Under the pieces are notes generated by a model. The model made no database searches, was not told the DNA's origin, and saw nothing but the letters and a program-made list of their open reading frames with translations. Source: Parcubacteria group bacterium CG11_big_fil_rev_8_21_14_0_20_39_14 (lineage in GTDB: Bacteria > Patescibacteriota > Minisyncoccia > Minisyncoccales > GCA-002787255). Taken from it: a DNA stretch of 19,112 bases. This document shows positions 12,852 to 19,112 of the stretch, in pieces; the first letter of the stretch is position 1, and every line of letters starts with the position of its first letter. The translations under genes and the position numbers were made by a program. Location of the stretch: assembly GCA_002787255.1 (NCBI GenBank), contig PCWD01000039.1, positions 3,901 to 23,012 on the forward strand. Direction: 5' to 3'.

Positions 12852-15800
12852 ATGAAATTCACTCATTTACATGTCCATTCCCATTATTCTTTATTAGATG
12901 GTCTGCCAAAAATTGACGCTATTCTAAAATATGTGAAAAAAGGGAATATGGATTCGGTTGCTTTAACTGACCACGGCGTAATGTATGGAGCAATTGAATT
13001 TTATAAAAAGGCAAAGGTGGCCGGAATTAAGCCAATTATCGGAGAGGAATTCTATATTGCATTTGAAAAAATGACTGACAGACGCCCCCATCTTGACGAT
13101 AAAAGATACCATCTGGTTCTTTTGGCTAAAAATTTAGAAGGTTATAAAAATCTAATAAAGTTGACAACCAGAGCCCATCTTGAGGGCTTTTATTATAAAC
13201 CGAGAATTGACAATGAACTGCTTTCAAAATACTGTTCGGGTCTCATTGCTTTATCCGGATGCCTGCAAGGAAGAATTCCAAGATTAATTCTGGCAAAAAA
13301 TTTTGAGGAAGCCGAGAGGTTAGCTAAATTTTATCAGGAGCTTTTTGGCAAAGATGAGTTCTATTTGGAAATTCAATTTCATCCAAATTTACCCGAACAA
13401 AAAAAGGTTAATGAAGGATTGCTTGAGCTTTCCGAAAAATTAAATATCCCGATTGTTGCCACCAATGACTGCCATTATCTAAATTATGAGGATGCCGAGG
13501 CTCAGGATGTTTTAATGGCTATAAACACAGATACCCAAAAAGACGACCCGGAAAGACTAACAATGAAAAATGATGATTTTTCAATGCACCCGCCGGAAAA
13601 AATGCTTGAATTTTTCAGGGATAGTCCCGAAGCAATTGAAAACACTCAAAAAATAAAGGAAATGTGTAATTTAGAAATTCCTCTCGGGGAAATTCATCTG
13701 CCCTTTTTCAAAGTGCCCCAGGGTTATGATATAAATACCTACCTCGAAAAACTCTGCGCCGAGGGATTGAAAAAAAGAAATATGGAACAAACCGAGGAGA
13801 TAACGGAACGTCTGAATTATGAGTTGAGTGTCATTAAACAAACCGGTTTTGCTTCCTATTTTTTAATAGTTCAAGACTTTGTCAACTGGGCAAAGGCAAA
13901 AGAAAACAACATTGTTGTGGGTCCGGGCCGGGGGAGCGCGGCCGGCTCCTTGGTTTCTTATCTTTTAAATATCACCAATATTAATCCCCTGAAATACGGT
14001 TTGCTTTTTGAAAGATTTTTAAACCCGGAAAGAGCCGGCGGTCTGCCTGATATTGATTTGGATTTTGCCGATACCAGAAGAGATGAGGTTGTAAATTATG
14101 TGTCGCAAAAATACGGACAGGATAAAGTTTCTCGAATTATTACTTTCGGAACAATGGCCGCCAGACAGGTAATTAGAGATGTCGGACGAGCCCTAAATTA
14201 TACTTACAGCTATTGCGACCAAATTGCCAAGACGATTCCAATGTTTTACTCTCTTAATGAAGCTCTTGAAAAAGTTGATGAGTTCAAACAAGCCTACCAA
14301 ACTGACAAAAATGCCCAAAGACTTATTGACCTGTCAAAAAAATTAGAAGGAGTGGCCAGGCACGCCTCAACCCATGCCTGCGGAGTGGTGATTACCAAAA
14401 ATCCCCTGGAGGAATATTTGCCGTTGCAAAGAGCTTCCAGAGACGACCAAACTATTATTACCCAGTATGAGATGCACTCAATTGAAGATTTGGGTCTTTT
14501 AAAAATGGATTTTTTGGGTTTAAGAAACCTGACCATAATAGAAAATGCCCTGAATTTAATAAACAAAACCAATAACATTAATCTTAGTATTGATAATTTT
14601 CCGCTGAATGACCAAAAAACCCTGAAGATTTTTCAAAAAGCCCAGACTACCGGTCTTTTTCAATACGAAAGCTCGGGCATGAAAAGATATCTAAGGGAGC
14701 TAAAGCCAACCGAATTTAATGATTTAATCACTATGGTTGCTCTTTACCGGCCCGGGCCCATGGAGCTTATTCCCGATTTTATTGCCAGAAAATATGGAAA
14801 AAAGAAAATTGAATACTTGCATCCGAAACTTGAACCAATCCTGAAAGAAACTTACGGAATAGCTGTTTTTCAGGAACAAATTTTAAAAATTGCCAGAGAA
14901 ATCGCCGGCTTTACTTTGGGCGAAGCTGATATTTTAAGAAAAGCCATTGGGAAAAAAATTAAAGCTTTGTTGGATGAACAACATGAAAAATTCATTCAGG
15001 GAGCGATTAAAAACGGGGTCCATAAAGCAACGGCTGAGAGAATATTCCAATTTATTGAACCTTTTGCCGGGTACGCCTTCAATTTGAGTCATGCTTCCTG
15101 TTATGCTCTTATCGGGTATCAAACCGGTTTCTTAAAAGCTCACTGGCCAGTAGAATTTATGGCCGCCTTGATGTCAGCCGAGGGAAAAGACATTGAACGA
15201 ATAGCTGTTTTGGTGGATGAATGTAAAAGAATGGAAATTGAAGTTTTGCCCCCGGATATTAACGAAAGCGATGAAAGCTTCACCCCGGTTGGAAAAAATA
15301 GTATTCGTTTCGGCTTAGCCTCAATTAAAAATGTCGGTCATAATGTTGTTAGGGCAATTATAAAGGAGCGGGAAGAAAACAGATTGTTTGGCTCAATAAC
15401 CGATATCCTAAAAAGGGTTGATTCCCATGATTTAAACAAAAAATCTTTGGAAAGCTTAATAAAAGCCGGAGCCCTTGATAAGTTGGAGGAAAGAACCAAA
15501 CTTCTGGCTAATCTTGATAAAATTCTTAACTACTCTAAAGAAATCAAAAACAATCGGCAAAACAGGCAGCGCAGCCTTTTTCAGGGAAGTTCTATTGAGC
15601 CTCTCTTTACCCTGAAAATAGAAGAGTCCTCTTTTAAAATAACAAAGGAAGAAAAATTAACCTGGGAAAGAGAGCTTTTGGGACTTTATGTGTCTGACCA
15701 TCCTCTTCGGGACTATGAAAAAGTTCTTGAGAAAATCGTCCTCAAAATTAGAGAAATTGACGAAAGTTTTTCCGGAAAAAGAATAAGAATTGCCGGTGTT

Positions 15801-16034
15801 ATAACAAAAATCCAAAAAATCATAACCAAATCGGGAAAGCCAATGCTTTTTGCCGAATTGGAAGATTTAACCGACAGAATAGAAACTCTTATTTTCCCAA
15901 GAATTTTGGAAGAAAACCCAACTTTATTTCAAATAAATAAAATTGTCTTTTGTGAAGGCACAGTCTCGGATAAAGATGGGGTTCCAAAATTGCTTTGCGA
16001 AAGAATTGAAGAGCTCATCAATCATGAAACATAA
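12852..16034 (+). CDS. dnaE: DNA polymerase III alpha subunit
   Basis: The replicative polymerase, C-family, at the heart of the replisome. 1060 aa, near the shorter end of DnaE lengths. It opens with the PHP domain (LHVHSHYSLLDG, VALTDHGVMYG). The catalytic centre follows: GPGRGSAAGSL at about 356-366, then PDIDLDF with D400 and D402 and the third aspartate D553 in KMDFLGL. Next come the fingers and helix-hairpin-helix regions (RPGPMELIPDF; FAGYAFNLSHASCYA; LPPDINES). The C-terminus holds an OB-fold (RIRIAGVITKIQKIITKSGK). The start is fixed by the PHP motif at residue 4. No proofreading exonuclease domain of the PolC type is present. The last codons (NHET) fall in an AAACATAAATCATG repeat shared with the start of thrS, which follows only 3 bp later, so the two are surely co-transcribed. 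Confidence 0.97.
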   Translation: MKFTHLHVHSHYSLLDGLPKIDAILKYVKKGNMDSVALTDHGVMYGAIEFYKKAKVAGIKPIIGEEFYIAFEKMTDRRPHLDDKRYHLVLLAKNLEGYKNLIKLTTRAHLEGFYYKPRIDNELLSKYCSGLIALSGCLQGRIPRLILAKNFEEAERLAKFYQELFGKDEFYLEIQFHPNLPEQKKVNEGLLELSEKLNIPIVATNDCHYLNYEDAEAQDVLMAINTDTQKDDPERLTMKNDDFSMHPPEKMLEFFRDSPEAIENTQKIKEMCNLEIPLGEIHLPFFKVPQGYDINTYLEKLCAEGLKKRNMEQTEEITERLNYELSVIKQTGFASYFLIVQDFVNWAKAKENNIVVGPGRGSAAGSLVSYLLNITNINPLKYGLLFERFLNPERAGGLPDIDLDFADTRRDEVVNYVSQKYGQDKVSRIITFGTMAARQVIRDVGRALNYTYSYCDQIAKTIPMFYSLNEALEKVDEFKQAYQTDKNAQRLIDLSKKLEGVARHASTHACGVVITKNPLEEYLPLQRASRDDQTIITQYEMHSIEDLGLLKMDFLGLRNLTIIENALNLINKTNNINLSIDNFPLNDQKTLKIFQKAQTTGLFQYESSGMKRYLRELKPTEFNDLITMVALYRPGPMELIPDFIARKYGKKKIEYLHPKLEPILKETYGIAVFQEQILKIAREIAGFTLGEADILRKAIGKKIKALLDEQHEKFIQGAIKNGVHKATAERIFQFIEPFAGYAFNLSHASCYALIGYQTGFLKAHWPVEFMAALMSAEGKDIERIAVLVDECKRMEIEVLPPDINESDESFTPVGKNSIRFGLASIKNVGHNVVRAIIKEREENRLFGSITDILKRVDSHDLNKKSLESLIKAGALDKLEERTKLLANLDKILNYSKEIKNNRQNRQRSLFQGSSIEPLFTLKIEESSFKITKEEKLTWERELLGLYVSDHPLRDYEKVLEKIVLKIREIDESFSGKRIRIAGVITKIQKIITKSGKPMLFAELEDLTDRIETLIFPRILEENPTLFQINKIVFCEGTVSDKDGVPKLLCERIEELINHET

Positions 16035-16048
16035 ATCATGAAACATAA
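16021..16048. repeat. Tandem ATCATGAAACATAA repeat at the dnaE-thrS junction
   Basis: ATCATGAAACATAA is repeated head to tail (16021-16034, then 16035-16048). The first copy supplies the dnaE stop, the second the first possible thrS ATG. It is a simple repeat of the type seen elsewhere in the window. Confidence 0.8.
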
Positions 16049-17852
16049 TAATCTAAAGATGGAAACAATTCGCCATTCATTGGCTCATATATTGGCGGCT
16101 GCGGTTCAGGAATTATATCCCGGGACTAAATTTGGCATTGGTCCGGCAATTGAAAATGGGTTTTATTACGATTTTGAATTCTCGGAAATCAAAATCGTAA
16201 ATCCAAAATCCAAAATCCTAAATCCTAAACAAATTCAAAATTCTAAATTCCAAATTCCAAAACTTGAAGATTTGCCGAGAATTGAAAAGAAAATGAAAGA
16301 GTTGATCAAAAATAATATTAAATTCAAGAAGAAAATAGTTTCTAAAAAAGAGGCAGAGAAAATATTTAAGAATCAACCTTATAAATTGGAGCTTATCAAG
16401 GAACTACCCGGAAAAAAGGCAACAATTTATCAATCAGGAAACTTTATAGATTTGTGCCGGGGGCCCCATGTTGAATCAACCCTTCAACTACATTCAGGGC
16501 AAGCCAAAGAAATAATTGATTCCTTCAAATTAACAAAAATTGCTGGAGCTTATTGGAAGGGAGACGAAAACAATCCTATGTTAACCCGTATTTACGGCTT
16601 GGGATTTTTGACCAAAGAAGAACTTAACGAATATATTTCCCGGCAAAAAGAGGCTGAAAAAAGAGACCATCGGGTTTTGGGGCAAAAATTAGAATTGTTT
16701 ATGTTTAATGAGGAGATTGGGGCAGGATTACCTTTATGGATGCCGAAGGGAGTGATTTTGAGAAAAGTAATCGAAAATTATTTATATCAGGAATTAACAG
16801 AACAGGGTTATCAGTGGATTATTTCTCCTCATATTGGAAAATTAGATTTATGGAAAAGTTCAGGCCATTGGGAACTTTATCGAGAAGATATGTACTCCCC
16901 CATTGATATCGAGGGAGAAAAATATGAATTAAAGCCGATGAACTGTCCTTTCCATGTAAAAATCTATCAAACAAAAATTCATTCTTACAAAGAATTACCT
17001 TTAAAATATGCCGAATTTGGAACGGTTTACCGTTATGAAAGGTCAGGGGTTTTGCACGGATTAACTCGGGTGAGAGGCTTTACCCAAGATGACGCTCATA
17101 TATTCTGCGCTCCTGAACAGGTATCACAAGAATTAACCAAACTTTTAGAATACGGTTTAAAGAATCTTAAAGCTTTTGGTTTTAAAAATTTTAATATTTA
17201 TCTTGCTACCCGACCAGAAAAATATGCTGGCGCTGAAAAGGGATGGCAAAAAGCTACCAGTTCTCTAAAATATGTCCTGGAAAAATCAAAATTAAAATAC
17301 CAGCTTGACCCGGGGGGCGGAGTTTTCTATGGCCCCAAAATTGATGTTAAGGTTAAAGATAGTTTAGGCCGAGAATGGCAATGCATCACTATTCAATTTG
17401 ATTTCAATCTTCCCGAACGGTTTGACATAAATTATATTGACCAAAAAGGAAGGAAGCAACGGGTAATTATGATTCATCGGGCATTAATCGGCTCTTTTGA
17501 AAGGTTTATCGGGGTTTTGCTTGAACATTACGGCGGCGCTTTGCCTTTGTGGCTCTCACCCGAACAAATCTGGCTCGTGCCGGTTGGCTCTCGACATAAA
17601 AAATACGCCAAAGAGATCGGCAAAAGGCTTTGCGCAAATAGTTTAAGAGTAAAAGTTAAAGACGAAAATGAAACGGTATCTAAAAAAATAAGGGAAGGCG
17701 AAACTCAAAAAATTCCCTATCTGCTGGTGGTTGGAGATAAAGAGGAAAAAAACAAATCGGTCAGAGTCAGAACAAAGGGAGGGGATATTGGCGAAGTAAA
17801 ATTAGATAAATTTATAAAAGATGTTTTGAGTAAACTAAATTCAAGGAACTAA
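16038..17852 (+). CDS. thrS: Threonyl-tRNA synthetase lacking the TGS domain, with a repeat-derived insert
   Basis: Charges tRNA-Thr. 604 aa if the ATG at 16038 is used; the ATG at 16059 (residue 8) is equally possible because the first lies in a simple repeat, and neither has a Shine-Dalgarno. The usual N-terminal TGS domain of about 60 residues is absent. The protein opens at the editing domain, whose ligands are H13, H17 (HSLAHILA), C140 and H144 (DLCRGPHV). The catalytic core has the three zinc ligands C303 (MNCPFH), H354 (DDAHIF) and H480 (MIHRAL), with exactly the spacing of E. coli C334, H385 and H511; motif 2 is YRYERSGVLHGLTRVRGFTQ and motif 3 includes GSFERF. The anticodon-binding domain closes it. 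Residues about 51-76 (IVNPKSKILNPKQIQNSKFQ) are an extra Asn/Lys/Ile segment encoded by an AAATCC-type repeat, which lengthens the editing domain by 18 residues relative to E. coli. Confidence 0.95.
   Translation: MKHNNLKMETIRHSLAHILAAAVQELYPGTKFGIGPAIENGFYYDFEFSEIKIVNPKSKILNPKQIQNSKFQIPKLEDLPRIEKKMKELIKNNIKFKKKIVSKKEAEKIFKNQPYKLELIKELPGKKATIYQSGNFIDLCRGPHVESTLQLHSGQAKEIIDSFKLTKIAGAYWKGDENNPMLTRIYGLGFLTKEELNEYISRQKEAEKRDHRVLGQKLELFMFNEEIGAGLPLWMPKGVILRKVIENYLYQELTEQGYQWIISPHIGKLDLWKSSGHWELYREDMYSPIDIEGEKYELKPMNCPFHVKIYQTKIHSYKELPLKYAEFGTVYRYERSGVLHGLTRVRGFTQDDAHIFCAPEQVSQELTKLLEYGLKNLKAFGFKNFNIYLATRPEKYAGAEKGWQKATSSLKYVLEKSKLKYQLDPGGGVFYGPKIDVKVKDSLGREWQCITIQFDFNLPERFDINYIDQKGRKQRVIMIHRALIGSFERFIGVLLEHYGGALPLWLSPEQIWLVPVGSRHKKYAKEIGKRLCANSLRVKVKDENETVSKKIREGETQKIPYLLVVGDKEEKNKSVRVRTKGGDIGEVKLDKFIKDVLSKLNSRN
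16187..16262. repeat. AAATCC-type simple repeat inserted in frame in thrS
   Basis: Short units such as AAATCCAAAATCC, AAATCCTAAACAAATTC and AAATTCCAAATTCC follow each other for about 75 bp without stops. The same type recurs after dprA. Frame and the surrounding conserved motifs are kept. Confidence 0.75.
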
Positions 17853-17865
17853 AAAGGGGCAAAAT

Positions 17866-18981
17866 ATGGACAAGGAAGAAAAAGAAGAATTAATTTACCT
17901 CAATGCCTTTAATTTGTTTGAAAAATTTGGATGCCAAAGATTGGAAATAATTGCCAAAAATTTTTTCTCATTCAGGGAAGCCTGGTTTGCTGATATTTCT
18001 GCTTTCAAAAATACCGGACTGGAAAACGAAATTCTGTTGGAATTTTTTAACAAAAAATCTTTGTTCGATCCGGAAAAAGAATTTGAAAAATTAGAAAAAG
18101 AGAAAATTGAAATTTTAACTATAAAGGACGCAAATTATCCAAAGCTTTTAAAAGAAATTTCCCTGCCCCCTTTTCTTTTGTATGTTAAAGGAGAGATAAA
18201 TCCCGAAGAATCTTGCTTTGCCATTGTCGGACCAAGGAGATGCTCGGGATACGGAAAAATGGTTGCCGAGGAATTGACGGCCGACCTAACTGATGCCGGA
18301 CTGACTATTGTTAGCGGCATGGCCAGAGGAATTGATACAGTTGCCCACAAAACCGCTATCTTGAGAAATAAGAGAACAATTGCTGTTTTGGGTTCGGGAA
18401 TTGACGAAAAAAGCCTCTATCCCCAGGAGAATGTAAAATTGGCAAGAGAAATTGTTAAAACCGGCGGAGCGGTGATTTCAGAGTTTCCTGTTGGCAGTGT
18501 CGGCCTTCCCCATCACTTTCCTCAAAGAAATAGGATAGTTTCGGGGATGTCTCTTGGGGTGCTGGTGGTTGAGGCAAAAATGAAAAGCGGGGCGATGCTT
18601 ACAGCTTCCTGGGCATCGGATCAAGGAAGGGAAGTTTTTGCTGTTCCCGGGCACATAAACATCCCGACATCCGAGGGAACTAATTATCTTATTAAACAGG
18701 GAGCAAAATTAGTTACTGAAGCCCGGGATATTTTAGAAGAATTTGATATAAAACCCTTAACTGAAATCAAAAATCAGGAAGTCAGAGGCGAAACTCCGGA
18801 GGAGGAAAAAATTCTAAAAATTCTAAAAGAGGAGACGCTCCACATTGACAAAATTATTGAAAAAACCAAACTAAATGCCGGTGTTGTTTCAAGCGCCCTT
18901 TTGGTGATGGAGGTCAGGGGAAAAGTAAAAAATTTAGGCGGAAACACATACATTATCGCAAAACAAATTTCTAATTTCTAA
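17866..18981 (+). CDS. dprA: DNA processing protein DprA
   Basis: Binds incoming single-stranded DNA during natural transformation and loads RecA. 371 aa, 13 bp after thrS with a weak AAGGGG site, probably co-transcribed. An N-terminal helical domain (residues about 1-110) leads to the Rossmann-like DprA core: VGPRRCSGYG (121-130), VSGMARGIDTVAH (149-161), VLGSGID, ISEFPVG, FPQRNRIVSG (218-227), VVEAKMKSGAMLTA and VPGHINIPTSEGTNYLI. A C-terminal winged-helix (DML1-type) domain follows (TPEEEKILKILKEETLHIDK to GKVKNLGGNTYII). The Arg in PQRNR and the paired Gly motifs used for DNA binding are present. The last six or so residues (KQISNF) read into the simple repeat after the gene. DprA suggests the cell can take up DNA, as many CPR bacteria are thought to do with type IV pili. 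Confidence 0.95.
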   Translation: MDKEEKEELIYLNAFNLFEKFGCQRLEIIAKNFFSFREAWFADISAFKNTGLENEILLEFFNKKSLFDPEKEFEKLEKEKIEILTIKDANYPKLLKEISLPPFLLYVKGEINPEESCFAIVGPRRCSGYGKMVAEELTADLTDAGLTIVSGMARGIDTVAHKTAILRNKRTIAVLGSGIDEKSLYPQENVKLAREIVKTGGAVISEFPVGSVGLPHHFPQRNRIVSGMSLGVLVVEAKMKSGAMLTASWASDQGREVFAVPGHINIPTSEGTNYLIKQGAKLVTEARDILEEFDIKPLTEIKNQEVRGETPEEEKILKILKEETLHIDKIIEKTKLNAGVVSSALLVMEVRGKVKNLGGNTYIIAKQISNF

Positions 18982-19023
18982 ATCCTAATTCCTAATAAAA
19001 ATCTAAATGTCAAAATCCAAATA
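18962..19023. repeat. AAATCC/AAATCTAA-type simple repeat at the end of dprA
   Basis: Units such as AATTTCTAAATCCTAATTCC, then AAATCTAAATGTCAAAATCC, run over the dprA stop codon and beyond. The same class of repeat as the thrS insert. Confidence 0.7.
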
Positions 19024-19047
19024 TCTAACCCGTTTTACCCCGTTAGA
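19024..19047. repeat. Second copy of the CCCCGTTAGA hairpin
   Basis: TCTAAC (19024-19029) pairs with GTTAGA (19042-19047) around a 12-nt loop. The right arm lies in CCCCGTTAGA (19038-19047), identical to 7545-7554. Confidence 0.6.
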
Positions 19048-19057
19048 AGTCTGGAAG

Positions 19058-19081
19058 AAAAAAATTATTAATAATTTTTTT
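19058..19081. repeat. 24-bp perfect A/T palindrome
   Basis: Seven A, then TTATT, mirrored by AATAA and T residues; perfectly self-complementary over 24 bp. It could act as a weak terminator after dprA (U-run on the plus strand) but has no G-C pairs. Nothing coding is seen from 18982 to the window end. Confidence 0.5.
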
Positions 19082-19112
19082 TTCAAATTCTGATTAACTT
19101 CCCATTACCTAT

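Overview
The window is AT-rich, compact bacterial DNA that looks like a Candidate Phyla Radiation (Patescibacteria, Parcubacteria-like) chromosome. This is inferred from a threonyl-tRNA synthetase without its N-terminal TGS domain, a VirD4-like ATPase of the type common in these genomes, several Lys/Glu-rich proteins of no known family, many genes without a Shine-Dalgarno, and short AAATCC/AAACAT-type simple repeats. UGA is an ordinary stop here (ATPase, nadE and methyltransferase genes all end in TGA), which argues against the Gracilibacteria/Absconditabacteria code.

Left part (1-5110, all on the minus strand): an accessory block. Read in transcription order it holds a peptidase-M29-like gene split by a frameshifting 36-bp direct repeat (4955-3730), a small gene with an in-frame amber codon (3691-3299), and three charged proteins of unknown function (3166-2300, 2248-1589, and one running off the left edge from 1508). 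An inverted repeat lies before most of these genes. Three of the proteins begin with the same short motif, M-x-F-E-Q.

Middle (5112-9766): a 158-aa coiled-coil protein and a 787-aa VirD4/HerA-like ATPase on the minus strand, separated by a 210-bp field of ACACGAA heptamers in both orientations. Next come two very small minus-strand genes (a 69-aa zinc ribbon and a 45-aa basic peptide). Then about 300 bp of non-coding DNA is folded into a chain of long perfect helices, a strong candidate for an undescribed structured RNA. A plus-strand cassette follows: consensus promoter, leader hairpin, Shine-Dalgarno, unknown 163-aa protein, terminator.

Right part (9766-19112): housekeeping genes. nadE (minus) and a SAM-dependent methyltransferase (plus) are divergent from overlapping promoters. 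They are followed on the plus strand by an M24 Xaa-Pro peptidase with a terminator, then a dnaE-thrS-dprA run with its own promoter before dnaE. Simple-sequence repeats have invaded this run: they form the dnaE/thrS junction, an in-frame insert in the ThrRS editing domain, and the end of dprA. The methyltransferase carries a separate GC-rich hairpin insert.

Most interesting: the structured non-coding region at 8692-8991, the split M29 gene that one 65-bp deletion would restore, the ACACGAA array, and the repeat inserts tolerated inside conserved enzymes.
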